Positions 36,214-49,084 of a DNA stretch of 64,000 nucleotides are shown here, piece by piece (position 1 is the first letter of the stretch; every line of letters begins with the position of its first letter). The DNA comes from Aquipseudomonas guryensis (GTDB taxonomy: Bacteria; Pseudomonadota; Gammaproteobacteria; Pseudomonadales; Pseudomonadaceae). Under the pieces are notes generated by a model. That model worked only from the letters and a program-made list of their open reading frames with translations, was not told the origin of the DNA and did not search any database. The position numbers were made by a program, and so were the translations under genes. Location of the stretch: assembly GCF_014164785.1 (NCBI RefSeq), contig NZ_JACJFN010000002.1, positions 124,001-188,000 on the forward strand. Direction: 5' to 3'.

Positions 36214-36897
36214 TTAGAGAGCGGTATTGGCGCGCTGCCTTTCTGCAGCAGGAGGACTGTCGCTGCCGCGCTCAGGCAGGGCGTCAGCATCGAGCCACTG
36301 CAACAGCACCTGCCACTGCTCAAGGTCATTGCGCACCCGTGGCAGGGGCAGATCGAACAGGCTGATGCCGTGGTCCAGCGCGCGCACGTAGTTCTGCGTG
36401 TCGCGGATACTGGCCACCAACGGCAGCTCCATCCGGGCCAGCAGCTGGTAGAGCGAACGGGTGTATTCGGTGTTACTACGTACGCGGTTGGCCACCAGGC
36501 CGACTTCGATCCCCGCCTGGGCCAGGTCAGCCATGTTCAGCGCCATCATGAAGCGCAGGCTGGCGAGCATATCGCTGGGCGAGGGCATCACCGGGATCAG
36601 CAACTTGTCGCCAGCGCGCAGCACCTGCCATAGCGCCTGCGCGGTGATGGCCGCCGGCATGTCGCAGACCAGCACTTCATAGCCCTGCTCCGGCAGCGGA
36701 TCGCGCCAGGCCGCATGCAAGGTCAGCGGTGCGCAACTGGCGGGCCTGCAACCCAGCCAGTCGCTGGCCGAGCGCTGCCGGTCATAGTCGGCCAGCAGCA
36801 CATGCCGGCCCTGACTGGCAAAATGGCCTGCTATCTGTGTGGCCAGCGTGGTCTTGCCACAACCGCCCTTGGCGTTGGCGACCAGGATGCGTTTCAT
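36214..36897 (-). CDS. ParA-family ATPase
   Basis: A 227-residue P-loop ATPase with deviant Walker A NAKGGCGKTTLATQ at ~8-21, an ADYDRQRSASDW A' motif and VCDMPAAIT at the Walker B position, where the usual D-x-P is kept. No ParB gene is adjacent, so it is an orphan ParA/MinD-like protein. Such proteins position cargo in the cell; this cargo is not identified. ATG 36897 is supported by a P-loop close to the N-terminus. It is convergent with hrpA. Confidence 0.88.
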   Translation of the reverse strand: MKRILVANAKGGCGKTTLATQIAGHFASQGRHVLLADYDRQRSASDWLGCRPASCAPLTLHAAWRDPLPEQGYEVLVCDMPAAITAQALWQVLRAGDKLLIPVMPSPSDMLASLRFMMALNMADLAQAGIEVGLVANRVRSNTEYTRSLYQLLARMELPLVASIRDTQNYVRALDHGISLFDLPLPRVRNDLEQWQVLLQWLDADALPERGSDSPPAAERQRANTAL

Positions 36898-37043
36898 TGC
36901 AGAGGGTTACTCCGGTGGGGCTCGATGTCCGTCCTAGACTAGCCCAGTTGCGCACTGCGCCGTGCAAATGGCTCGGCAACCGCTAGCAAGAACCTGATAA
37001 TGCACGCATCGCCATCCATTCAATCCCGGAGCTGCGCAGCCCC

Positions 37044-37571
37044 ATGTTCGAGATCAAACCGCACAACCCCGAAGACTATCGTCGGCAAACCCGGCGCATC
37101 ACCCTGGTGATTGCGGCCACTTTCGTGGTGCTGGCCCTGTTGTTGTCCACCGTGCTGGTGCAGGTGTTCGGTACCGCAGGCGGCGACAACTTCCGTTGGA
37201 ACCTGGCCGGCGTGCTGCTCGGGCTGGGGCTGACCATCGCCCTGGTGCGCTTCAAACTGTGGGCGCTGCCGTGGATGGCGCCGGCGGTGTATGGCTGGCA
37301 ACTCAAGCGCAACCTGATGCGGGTGACCAACGTCATGCACCACGTCAAGACCGGCGTGGCGGCCGGCGATCCGGCGGCGATGAAGCTGCTGCGCTTCTAC
37401 CACCTGGGCGTCATCCAGATGCACCAGCTGGATGGCAACACCAGTGAAATCAGCCAGATGGCGCGCGAGATCGACGCCCATCGTGAGGCCATGCAGGCGC
37501 AGGGGCTGGATACCGAGCAGAACCGGCTCGATCTTCAGTGGTTGGAGGCAGTGAAAAAGGCAGGCGCCTGA
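37044..37571 (+). CDS. DUF3087 family membrane protein
   Basis: A 175-residue protein with two hydrophobic helices near the N-terminus (ITLVIAATFVVLALLLSTVL; WNLAGVLLGLGLTIALV), followed by a cytoplasmic helical tail (LKRNLMRVTNVMHHVKTGV, FYHLGVIQMHQLDGNTSEI). It matches the pattern I recall for DUF3087, a gammaproteobacterial family without known function. It precedes the serine hydrolase gene by 49 bases on the same strand. Confidence 0.82.
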   Translation: MFEIKPHNPEDYRRQTRRITLVIAATFVVLALLLSTVLVQVFGTAGGDNFRWNLAGVLLGLGLTIALVRFKLWALPWMAPAVYGWQLKRNLMRVTNVMHHVKTGVAAGDPAAMKLLRFYHLGVIQMHQLDGNTSEISQMAREIDAHREAMQAQGLDTEQNRLDLQWLEAVKKAGA

Positions 37572-37620
37572 ACGGCCGGCCGCTCCGCTCACCTCTTCCC
37601 TTCACGCAGAGCCCTCGACC

Positions 37621-38502
37621 ATGCGTTTCTCTCTTGTCGTGAACGGTGCTCCAAGCCCGTCCGCACAACCCGCTGGGTCGGTGCCCTGGTGGAGTTTCAG
37701 TAAGACGGTACTGGCTGCCGCAGCCCTGTCACTGGTGCGCGATGGGCTGCTCGGGCTCGACGATCAGGTACTCGAAGGGCCGTTCACCCTGCGCCAGTTG
37801 CTACGCCATGAGGCCGGGTTGGCCGATTACGGCGAACTCGCCGATTACCACACCGCTGTTGCCCAACATGCTGCGCCCTGGTCGGCCGAGGAGATGCTGC
37901 AGCGCCTCGATGCCACGCGGCTGCGTTACGCGCCAGGGGCTGGCTGGCGCTATTCGAACGTCGGCTATCTGTACATCCGCAGGCTTATCGAGCGGCTGAG
38001 CGGCCTGGCGCTCGAACAGGCGCTGCAGCAGCGGGTGTTTACTCCACTCGGCTTGTCGGGCGTGCGCCTGGCCAGGACGCGCGCCGATCTGCATGACGTG
38101 CACATGGGCGCCGCGTCCGCCTATGACCCGCGCTGGGTCTATCACGGCCTGCTGGTCGGGCCGCTTGGTGAGGCAGCGCTGTGCCTGGAGCGCCTGCTGA
38201 CTGGGGATCTGCTGCCGGCGTGGCTGCTGCGGGAGATGCGCATCGCGCGTGCGCTCGGCGGGCCGATTGGCGGACGCCCCTGGCTAGCTCCCGGCTACGC
38301 CCTCGGCCTGATGCAGGGCACGGTGCAGGGCGGCCAGCTCTTGTCGGGGCACAGTGGCGCCGGGCCGGGCAGTGTGGTCGCGGTCTATCACTTGGCGCGC
38401 GGCAACCACACGGCAAGCTGTGCGGTGTTTGCTGAAGGGGCGGATGAAGGCGTCGTCGAGGTCGAAGCTATATCCCGACTGGCCGGGCTCTCGCCTGATT
38501 GA
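37621..38502 (+). CDS. Serine beta-lactamase-like hydrolase
   Basis: A 293-residue class C/EstB-like serine hydrolase. The SxxK motif is SFSK at residues 25-28, the YxN motif is RYSNVGYLY, and the third motif is LLSGHSGAGPG, with HSG in place of KTG. There is no signal peptide: the SxxK lies only 25 residues in, so a cytoplasmic esterase or peptidase is more likely than an antibiotic resistance enzyme. ATG 37621 is the only reasonable start. Confidence 0.85.
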   Translation: MRFSLVVNGAPSPSAQPAGSVPWWSFSKTVLAAAALSLVRDGLLGLDDQVLEGPFTLRQLLRHEAGLADYGELADYHTAVAQHAAPWSAEEMLQRLDATRLRYAPGAGWRYSNVGYLYIRRLIERLSGLALEQALQQRVFTPLGLSGVRLARTRADLHDVHMGAASAYDPRWVYHGLLVGPLGEAALCLERLLTGDLLPAWLLREMRIARALGGPIGGRPWLAPGYALGLMQGTVQGGQLLSGHSGAGPGSVVAVYHLARGNHTASCAVFAEGADEGVVEVEAISRLAGLSPD

Positions 38503-38504
38503 GT

Positions 38505-38590
38505 CGTAGGGTGGATGGCCACCCCGTGGATCGCGCTTTACCGATCCACCGAGCGTGGCCGTGGTGGATGAGAACAGCGTCACCCACGGT
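38505..38590. repeat. GTAGGGTGGAT-type inverted repeat
   Basis: TAGGGTGGAT at 38507-38516 faces CGATCCACC at 38552-38560 and GGTGGATGAG further on. This is a common intergenic pattern of pseudomonads. It lies directly before the REP doublet, in the 210-base gap between the serine hydrolase gene and the end of lpdV. Confidence 0.55.
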
Positions 38591-38598
38591 CTGATCCT

Positions 38599-38664
38599 GT
38601 AGGAGCCAGCTTGCTGGCGATACGTAGACAGTGTCCCGCTGATCGCCAGCAAGCTGGCTCCTAC
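38599..38664. repeat. REP doublet (REPIN), intergenic
   Basis: GTAGGAGCCAGCTTGCTGGC at 38599 and its inverted copy ending GGCTCCTAC at 38664, with a 20-base spacer. It lies between convergent genes, as usual for REP elements, and can form a long cruciform or mRNA hairpin that protects both 3' ends. Confidence 0.93.
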
Positions 38665-38712
38665 AAAAGCTTGTGCTGAATAACAGTGCCTACGAATTGC
38701 GCCCCGCGTCGG

Positions 38713-40119
<1,407 letters not shown>

Positions 40120-40123
40120 AGGC

Positions 40124-41407
40124 TCACTCCAGGAACAGGCTGGCAGGGTGTTCGAGCAGGCCGCGCACCGACTGGATAAAGGCCGCCGCGTCCATGCCAT
40201 CGACCACCCGGTGATCGAAGGAGGAGGACAGGTTCATCATCTTGCGCACCACGATCTGGCCGTTGATCACCACCGGTCGTTCGACCATGCGGTTGACCCC
40301 GACTATGGCCACTTCCGGCGCGTTGATCACCGGCGTGCTGACGATGCCGCCCAGGGCGCCGAGGCTGCTCAGGGTGATGGTCGAACCGGACAGCTCGTCG
40401 CGCTGGACCTTGCCGCTGCGTGCGGCCTCGGCCAGTCGGGCGATCTCCGCGGCGTTGCCCCACAGGTCGCGGGACTCGGCGTGGCGCAGCACCGGTACCA
40501 TCAGGCCGTTGTCGCTCTGGGTGGCGACGCCCACGTGCACCGCGCCGTAGCGGGTGACCACTTCAGCCTCGTCGTCATAGCGGGCGTTGAGCTGCGGATG
40601 CTCGCGCAATGCCACCACCAGGGCGCGGATCAGCAACGGCAGCAGAGTCAGTTTGCCGCGCTGCTGGCTGTGCTTGGCGTTCAGGTGTAGGCGCAGGGCT
40701 TCCAGGTCGGTGACGTCGATTTCCTCGACGTAGCTGAAGTGCGGGATGCGCCGCTTGGCCTCGGCCATCTTCTGCGCGATCTTGCGGCGCAGGCCGATCA
40801 CCGGGATGGCCTGTTGGTCGTGGCGCGCGGCATAGCCGCTGCTGGGCGCGCTGCTTTGGCCGCGGCTCAGGTAGGCGTCGAGGTCCTCATGGCGGATCTG
40901 CCCGATCGGCCCGCTGCCCGTGACGAACTGCAGTTCGATGCCCAGCTCGCGGGCGCGCTGGCGCACGGCCGGCGAGGCCAGCGGCTTCTCGCCCGGTTCG
41001 CGGCGCACGCTCGGGCTCGGGGCAGGTGCCGGGCTGGCGGCGGGACGCGCCGGTGCGGCGGGTGCGGGCGGCGCAGCCACGGCCTTAATCGGCTCGGCTG
41101 CTGCTGGTTGCTCGGCACGCGCTGCAACGGCGGGTGCGGGTTCGCTAGCCTTGGCATTGCCGGCGCCGGCCACTTCCAGGCGGATCAGCTCGCTGCCAAC
41201 GGCCATTACCTGGCCCGGATTACCGCCCAGGGCCAGCACCGTGCCGGCCACCGGCGAGGGGATTTCCACCATGGCCTTGTCGGTCATCACATCGGCCAGG
41301 GTCTGGTCCTCGCTGACGGTCTCGCCGACCTGCACATACCACTTCACCAGCTCGACTTCGGCGATGCCTTCACCGATGTCCGGCATCTTGATCACATGCG
41401 TACCCAT
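40124..41407 (-). CDS. bkdB: Branched-chain keto-acid dehydrogenase E2 (lipoamide acyltransferase)
   Basis: A 427-residue E2. It has an N-terminal lipoyl domain with the lipoylated lysine in [12 protein letters not shown] (~44), an Ala/Pro-rich hinge, a peripheral subunit-binding domain (~145-180; [16 protein letters not shown]) and the catalytic acyltransferase domain ending with the [11 protein letters not shown] active-site motif. It forms the complex core and transfers branched acyl groups to CoA. ATG 41407 directly abuts the bkdA2 stop. Confidence 0.95.
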   Translation of the reverse strand: MGTHVIKMPDIGEGIAEVELVKWYVQVGETVSEDQTLADVMTDKAMVEIPSPVAGTVLALGGNPGQVMAVGSELIRLEVAGAGNAKASEPAPAVAARAEQPAAAEPIKAVAAPPAPAAPARPAASPAPAPSPSVRREPGEKPLASPAVRQRARELGIELQFVTGSGPIGQIRHEDLDAYLSRGQSSAPSSGYAARHDQQAIPVIGLRRKIAQKMAEAKRRIPHFSYVEEIDVTDLEALRLHLNAKHSQQRGKLTLLPLLIRALVVALREHPQLNARYDDEAEVVTRYGAVHVGVATQSDNGLMVPVLRHAESRDLWGNAAEIARLAEAARSGKVQRDELSGSTITLSSLGALGGIVSTPVINAPEVAIVGVNRMVERPVVINGQIVVRKMMNLSSSFDHRVVDGMDAAAFIQSVRGLLEHPASLFLE

Positions 41408-43978
<2,571 letters not shown>

Positions 43979-44440
43979 ATGTCCGAACTTGACCGCATCG
44001 ACCTGAAAATCCTCCGCGCGCTGGCCGAAGATGGCCGCATGAGCTGGCGCGACCTGGCCCTGAAAGTCGGCCTGTCGATGACCCCGACCCTGCGCCGGGT
44101 GCGCCGTCTGGAAGACGAGCAGTACATCCAAGGCTATTTTGCGCGCCTCGACGAAGAGCGCCTGTCCGGAGCGATGAGCGTGTTCGTCTCCGTCTCCTTA
44201 GAAAAGCAGACCGGCGACTACCTCGCCCGCTTCGAGGAGCGCATCGTCGAGGCGCCGCAGGTGATGAGTTGCTTCCAGATGACCGGCGACGCCGACTACA
44301 TGCTGCGCGTGGTGGTCAAGGACCTGGCCGCCTACCAGGCCTTCCTCACCCACACACTGACCTGCATCCCCGGCGTCGCCGGAATCAAATCGGCCTTCGC
44401 CCTGAAATCAGTGATGTTGCGCTCGGCGCCGCCGATCTGA
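43979..44440 (+). CDS. bkdR: Lrp-family activator BkdR
   Basis: A 153-residue Lrp/AsnC regulator. The helix-turn-helix is at ~5-60 (LDRIDLKILRALAEDGRM; WRDLALKVGLSMTPTLRRV). The effector-binding RAM domain is at ~65-145 (CFQMTGDADYMLRVVVKD). By orthology it senses branched-chain amino acids and activates the divergent bkd operon. The assignment rests on both family and position. Confidence 0.94.
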   Translation: MSELDRIDLKILRALAEDGRMSWRDLALKVGLSMTPTLRRVRRLEDEQYIQGYFARLDEERLSGAMSVFVSVSLEKQTGDYLARFEERIVEAPQVMSCFQMTGDADYMLRVVVKDLAAYQAFLTHTLTCIPGVAGIKSAFALKSVMLRSAPPI

Positions 44441-44515
44441 GAAAGCCGGTGGAGTAGTAGATGTTGGCCACCCTGCACAGCTATCAAGCCGATGCAGGCT
44501 CAACGAAACGGCGAC

Positions 44516-45217
44516 CTACCATTCAATTCGCTCACCGTTGTATGAGAAAAATCCGCCGCTGTCGGCAGGCACGCTCCGGTCAATCACTCCCAGCAACTCC
44601 CTTGCTGCCTGCTCGGCGGGGCGAGCAGCTGCAGCGCCACGAAACGGTTGCGACAAACTGGAGATGACCGTTCCCGGATGCAGGCTCAGCAGGCGAGCCT
44701 GCGGGCGCTGGCGCGCCAGCTCGATAGCTGCGGTTTTGATCAGCATGTTCAGCGCAGCCTTCGAGGCGCGATAGGCATACCAGCCGCCCAGGCGGTTGTC
44801 GCCAATGCTGCCTACTTTGGCGGAGAGCAAAGCCATTGCCCCACGGCTGTCCAGCAGTGGCAGGAAGTCGCGCAGGATCAGCGCTGGCCCCAGGGTATTG
44901 ACCTGGAACACGGCCTGGAGAACCTCTGCCTCCAGGGCTGCCAGAGATTTTTCTGGCTGAATGCCCTGTCGATGCAGCAGGCCGGCCGCATGCACGATCA
45001 GCTGGTAGGGCGCATTACCAGCCAGCTCATGGGCCGCCTCGGCGATGCTGGACGGATTCTCCAGATCAAGGTGTGGCGTGGTTGCGCGGCTCAGCTCGGT
45101 CACCAGGGCACAGTGCGGATCGGCGCGCAGGGCGTCACAGAATGCCTGCCCCAGAGCACCGCTGCTGCCTATGACCAGGGCGTGGTAGTGATCGCCTAAA
45201 GACTGCAGACTGAGCAT
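44516..45217 (-). CDS. Short-chain dehydrogenase/reductase (CsgA-like)
   Basis: A 233-residue SDR. The cofactor loop is HALVIGSSGALGQAF in place of TGxxxGxG, VHAAG follows the fourth strand, the catalytic Ser is in LLSAKVGSI, and the Tyr-Lys pair is in WYAYRASKAAL. The substrate is unknown; CsgA/C-factor-like SDRs are diverse. The ATG overlaps the TAA of a 29-codon frame upstream. Convergent with bkdR. Confidence 0.88.
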   Translation of the reverse strand: MLSLQSLGDHYHALVIGSSGALGQAFCDALRADPHCALVTELSRATTPHLDLENPSSIAEAAHELAGNAPYQLIVHAAGLLHRQGIQPEKSLAALEAEVLQAVFQVNTLGPALILRDFLPLLDSRGAMALLSAKVGSIGDNRLGGWYAYRASKAALNMLIKTAAIELARQRPQARLLSLHPGTVISSLSQPFRGAAAARPAEQAARELLGVIDRSVPADSGGFFSYNGERIEW

Positions 45218-45306
45218 TACGGCTGACGTCCGGCATCGTCTTCAACAAGTCGATTGCTGCGCTCAGCGCTGCGTGAATGACATAAGAGCAGCAGTACTTT
45301 TTTCAT
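45217..45306 (-). CDS. Possible 29-residue leader peptide or small ORF before the SDR gene
   Basis: ATG 45306 follows GAGGTGGGGA, a good ribosome site. The frame encodes MKKVLLLLCHSRSAERSN and on to a TAA that overlaps the SDR start (TAATG). The hydrophobic N-terminus and exact coupling make a leader or small protein plausible. With no homologue known to me and only 29 codons, it could be chance. The rest of 45307-45648 (about 340 bases) shows no gene. Confidence 0.4.
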   Translation of the reverse strand: MKKVLLLLCHSRSAERSNRLVEDDAGRQP

Positions 45307-45648
45307 TCCCCACCTCATCGCTCATCCGGTGCCAATCAAGCATTAATGGGCATCATAGCAGTGTGGAAAACAGCGTTATGTGAGCCCTGGAGGCCGTTGC
45401 AGCCATGCACCAAGTTAGCGTGCAGGGGGCGGGGCGGTTGCGCTGTGCTGGTCCACCGCTGCGATGTCTTTCCCTTTGCACCGCTGTGACGCTAAGCATG
45501 CAACTCGCAGTCTCAGTTCATAGGCCGTCGGTTTCAGCAATGATCGGGCCCTGTCTTCTGCTTGGCTGAACCATACTCCAGCCCATTCCCTGATAAGCCC
45601 TTGCGGCCTGTTTCCCAGGCTCTCCCAGATCGAACCCCCGAGCTGTCC

Positions 45649-46950
45649 ATGACCAGTATTTGGAAGTCGTTTCGCTCGCTGTACTTCGCCACCCTGCTGA
45701 TGCTGATCGGCTCCGGCCTGTTGAGCACTTACCTGGGCCTGCGCCTGGCTGCGGACAAGGTCGATACCGCGTGGATCGGCGCGCTGATGGCGGCCAACTA
45801 CCTGGGCCTGGTGCTGGGTGGCAAGGTCGGCCATCGGCTGATTGCCCGCGTCGGCCATATGCGTGCCTTCGTTTCCAGCTCCGGGGTGGTCGGTGCGGCC
45901 GTGCTGGGCCATGGTCTGATCGATTGGCTGCCGGCCTGGCTGCTGCTGCGGGCGCTGGTCGGTCTGGGCATGATGTGCCAGTACATGGTGATCGAGAGCT
46001 GGTTGAACGAGCAGGCTCAGGCCAGCCAGCGTGGCCGGGTGTTTTCCGGCTACATGATTGCCTGCTACCTCGGCCTGATGCTCGGTCAGCTCACGCTGGT
46101 GCTGCATCCGGCCCTGGGCCTGGAGTTGCTGATGCTGGTGGCGCTGTGCTTCACCCTGTGCCTGGTGCCGGTGGCGATGACCCGTCGCAGCCACCCGGCG
46201 CCGATGCAGCCGGTTGCGCTGGAGCCGATGTTCTTCATCAGGCGGGTGCCGCAGTCGCTGACCACCATTCTGGTCTCGGGCCTGGCGATTGGCTCCTTCT
46301 ATGGTCTGGCGCCGCTGCATGCCTCGCTCATGGGCCTGAGTACCTTGCAGGTCGGCCTGTTTATGGCCAGCTGCATCCTCGCCGGCCTGCTGGTGCAGTG
46401 GCCGCTGGGCTGGCTGTCGGACCGTTATGATCGTGGCGCGCTGATCCGTAACTGCGCGGTGTTGCTGACCCTGGCTAGCCTACCCTTGGCGATCCTGACT
46501 GAGCTGCCGCTGGAACTGCTGTTCCCCCTTGGCTTTGTCTTCTGCCTGTTGCAGTTCAGCCTGTACCCGCTGGCGGTGGCGTTTTCCAACGACTACGTCG
46601 AGGCCGAACACCGGGTTTCGCTGACAGCCATGTTGCTGGTTACCTTCGGCATCGGCGCCTGCCTGGGGCCGCTGAGCGCAGGGCTGCTGATGCGCGAGCT
46701 GGGGCCGAACATGCTGTATGCCTTTGTCAGCTTCTGTGCATTTATCCTGATCTTCCGCGTGCGCCCGGACACCATCAAGAACATGCAGCCGGTGGAGAAT
46801 GCGCCGCTGCAGCACGTGGTCGTACCGGACAACATGACCAGCTCGCCGCTCTCGGCCGCGCTCGACCCGCGCGTGGAGGAGCGCACGGTGCATGAGCAGA
46901 TGCAGCGTGCCAATCCGGCGCCAGAGGCTGGTGACCAGTCGGCGCCGTGA
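45649..46950 (+). CDS. MFS transporter (YcaD-like)
   Basis: A 433-residue major facilitator with about 12 hydrophobic segments, starting SLYFATLLMLIGSGLLSTYL. MFS loop signatures are visible (GRVFSGYMIACYLG; GWLSDRYDRGALIR). The C-terminal ~60 residues are hydrophilic and cytoplasmic. It resembles YcaD-type permeases whose substrate is unknown. ATG 45649 is chosen because the longer frame adds a non-hydrophobic Pro-rich stretch. The gene for a SulP transporter follows in the same direction. Confidence 0.88.
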   Translation: MTSIWKSFRSLYFATLLMLIGSGLLSTYLGLRLAADKVDTAWIGALMAANYLGLVLGGKVGHRLIARVGHMRAFVSSSGVVGAAVLGHGLIDWLPAWLLLRALVGLGMMCQYMVIESWLNEQAQASQRGRVFSGYMIACYLGLMLGQLTLVLHPALGLELLMLVALCFTLCLVPVAMTRRSHPAPMQPVALEPMFFIRRVPQSLTTILVSGLAIGSFYGLAPLHASLMGLSTLQVGLFMASCILAGLLVQWPLGWLSDRYDRGALIRNCAVLLTLASLPLAILTELPLELLFPLGFVFCLLQFSLYPLAVAFSNDYVEAEHRVSLTAMLLVTFGIGACLGPLSAGLLMRELGPNMLYAFVSFCAFILIFRVRPDTIKNMQPVENAPLQHVVVPDNMTSSPLSAALDPRVEERTVHEQMQRANPAPEAGDQSAP

Positions 46951-47061
46951 TGGCGCCCGGCCAATCACTGGTCTACCCGCCGGCATTTCCGTAACATCCG
47001 CGGCCCTCGTTCCCCACACGCTTCGCGGACCGGCCTTGCCCGTCTGCCCTTGGGTCATTGC

Positions 47062-48507
47062 ATGAAAGCAAAACGTTTGCGCGCCGACGTCCTGGCCGGG
47101 CTCACCACCTCCTTCGCGCTGGTGCCGGAGTGCATCGCCTTCGCCCTGGTGGCGCACCTCAATCCGCTGATGGGGCTGTACGGCGCCTTCATCATCTGCA
47201 CGTTGACTGCGCTGTTCGGCGGGCGGCCGGGGATGGTCTCCGGTGCCGCCGGCTCGATGGCTGTGGTAATCGTCGCGTTGGTGGTCGAGCACGGCGTGCA
47301 GTACCTGCTGGCCACCGTGCTGCTCGGCGGGTTGCTGATGATCGCCTTCGGCGTGTTGCGCCTGGGCAAGCTGATCCGCATGGTGCCGCATTCGGTGATG
47401 ATCGGCTTCGTCAACGGCTTGGCAATCATCATCGCCCTGGCCCAGCTGGAGCACTTCAAGCAGGGCGAGGCCTGGCTAAGCGGCAATGCGCTGTACCTGA
47501 TGCTGGGCCTGGTGGCGCTGACCATGGCCATCGTCTACCTGCTACCGCGCCTGACTCGCAGCGTGCCGCCGGCGCTGGTGGCGATCCTTGGCGTGGGCCT
47601 GGCGGTGTACCTGCTCGGCCTGCCGACCCACACCCTGGGCGACATGGCGCACATCGCCGGCGGCCTGCCGGAATTTGCTCTGCCGCAGGTGCCCTGGACC
47701 CTGGAAACCCTGGGCATCATTGCGCCCTACGCGATCTTGATGGGCCTGGTCGGCTTGCTGGAAACCCTGCTGACGCTGAACCTGACCGACGAGATCACCG
47801 AGAGCCGTGGCTTTCCAGACCGTGAGTGCGTGACCCTGGGCGCGGCCAATATGGTCTCGGGGGCGTTCGGCGGCATGGGCGGCTGCGCGATGATCGGCCA
47901 GACCGTGATCAACCTCAGCTCCGGCGGTCGCGGCCGGCTCTCCGGCGTGGTCGCCGGGGTGATGATCCTGCTGTTCGTGCTGTTCCTCTCTCCGCTGATC
48001 GAGCGCATTCCGCTGGCCGCGCTGGTCGGGGTGATGTTCGTGGTGGCCCAGCAGACCTTTGCCTGGGCCTCGCTGCGGGTGCTCAACCGGGTGCCGCTGA
48101 ACGATGTGCTGGTAATCATCGCAGTGACCAGCATCACCGTGTTCACCGACCTGGCCACCGCGGTGCTCTGCGGCATCGTTATCGCCGCGCTCAACTTCGC
48201 CTGGCAGCACGCCCGCGAGCTGTACGCTGACAGCCACCTGCAGGCCGATGGCAGCAAACTCTACAGCCTGCACGGCACACTGTTCTTCGCCTCGACCACG
48301 CCATTTCTCAACCAGTTCGACCCGGCCAACGACCCGCAGCAGGTCGTCCTCGACTGTCGCCACCTGAGCTTCGTCGACTACTCGGCCATCGCCGCGCTGA
48401 AGACTTTGCGCGAGCGTTACAGCAAGGCCGGCAAGCACCTGCGTGTGCTGCACCTGTCCGCGCGCTGCAAACAACTGCTCAAACGCTACGGCGTGCCGCA
48501 CGACTGA
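47062..48507 (+). CDS. SulP-family anion transporter with STAS domain
   Basis: A 481-residue SLC26/SulP protein. The membrane part (~1-385) starts DVLAGLTTSFALVPECIAFA and contains the SulP signature region PLMGLYGAF...GGRPGMVSGAAGSMAV. The C-terminal STAS domain is at ~390-480 (VVLDCRHLSFVDYSAIAALK). Family members carry sulphate, bicarbonate or other anions, or act with a carbonic anhydrase. No carbonic anhydrase or sulphate gene is adjacent, so the substrate is open. Confidence 0.92.
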   Translation: MKAKRLRADVLAGLTTSFALVPECIAFALVAHLNPLMGLYGAFIICTLTALFGGRPGMVSGAAGSMAVVIVALVVEHGVQYLLATVLLGGLLMIAFGVLRLGKLIRMVPHSVMIGFVNGLAIIIALAQLEHFKQGEAWLSGNALYLMLGLVALTMAIVYLLPRLTRSVPPALVAILGVGLAVYLLGLPTHTLGDMAHIAGGLPEFALPQVPWTLETLGIIAPYAILMGLVGLLETLLTLNLTDEITESRGFPDRECVTLGAANMVSGAFGGMGGCAMIGQTVINLSSGGRGRLSGVVAGVMILLFVLFLSPLIERIPLAALVGVMFVVAQQTFAWASLRVLNRVPLNDVLVIIAVTSITVFTDLATAVLCGIVIAALNFAWQHARELYADSHLQADGSKLYSLHGTLFFASTTPFLNQFDPANDPQQVVLDCRHLSFVDYSAIAALKTLRERYSKAGKHLRVLHLSARCKQLLKRYGVPHD

Positions 48508-48571
48508 GGTCGCTGCGCGCCGCCAGCGGATCGCCTAACACCTGTCTGACCGGCGGTGCAGTCCGCTCAAC

Positions 48572-49003
48572 TCACTTGCGCAAGCCCTTGCGTTCGCCAT
48601 TGCGGTGCTTGCGTTCATGCGCACTGGCGGCCGCCGCTTGCACCAGGCGCTGGAAAGTCGGGCACTCGGCGTGGCTCGGTGCCGGGCAGGCCGCCGCGTG
48701 GCGTAAGCCATTGCTCATGGCCTGCAGGCGCTTGATGGTGGCATCGAGCTCATCGGCCTTGGCCGCGAGCATCTGCCGGTCGATAGCCGGCGCGCCGCCC
48801 GGCGCGAACATCGAGCGTATTTCGTCCAGGCTGAACCCGGCCAATTGGCCGAGCGAGATCAGCGCCAGCTGATCCAGGATCTGCGGCGCAAAGCTGCGTC
48901 GCTCACCCGGGCGGCCGAGCGAGGCGATCAGCCCCTTTTCCTCGTAGAAACGCAGTGCCGATGCCGGTACGCCGGAGCGTCGGGCGACTTCAGCGATATC
49001 CAT
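48572..49003 (-). CDS. MerR-family regulator
   Basis: A 143-residue MerR-type protein: winged helix (IAEVARRSGVPASALRFYEEKGL; GRPGERRSFAPQ), dimerisation helix, and a C-terminal tail with two cysteines (ACPAPSHAECPTF) and a basic end. The Cys pair could sense redox state or a metal, as in SoxR or CueR relatives. AAGGGG precedes ATG 49003. It is divergent from the DUF2938 gene across an 81-base gap that holds a MerR-type operator. Confidence 0.9.
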   Translation of the reverse strand: MDIAEVARRSGVPASALRFYEEKGLIASLGRPGERRSFAPQILDQLALISLGQLAGFSLDEIRSMFAPGGAPAIDRQMLAAKADELDATIKRLQAMSNGLRHAAACPAPSHAECPTFQRLVQAAAASAHERKHRNGERKGLRK

Positions 49004-49013
49004 AAGATACCCC

Positions 49014-49044
49014 TTGACCTCAAGTTAACTTGAACTTGTAGATT
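49014..49044 (+). promoter_or_regulatory. MerR-type promoter/operator
   Basis: A -35-like TTGACC at 49014-49019, then a perfect 14-base palindrome TCAAGTTAACTTGA at 49020-49033, then a weak -10-like TAGATT at 49039-49044, 19 bases after the -35. A long spacer holding a palindrome is the hallmark of MerR-activated promoters. It points towards the DUF2938 gene. Confidence 0.72.
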
Positions 49045-49084
49045 CAAGCAGAAGCCCTGACGGGTCAACCTTGAAGAGGTCCTT

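Noticed and set aside
36214..36897. Plasmid or chromosome partition locus
   Set aside because: Only a ParA-like gene is present; no parB or parS-like site was seen, so it is an orphan ATPase.
38505..38664. CRISPR-like array from the repeated GTAGGAGC and GTGGAT motifs
   Set aside because: The units are inverted pairs rather than direct repeats with regular spacers, and no cas genes are present. They are REP and related elements.
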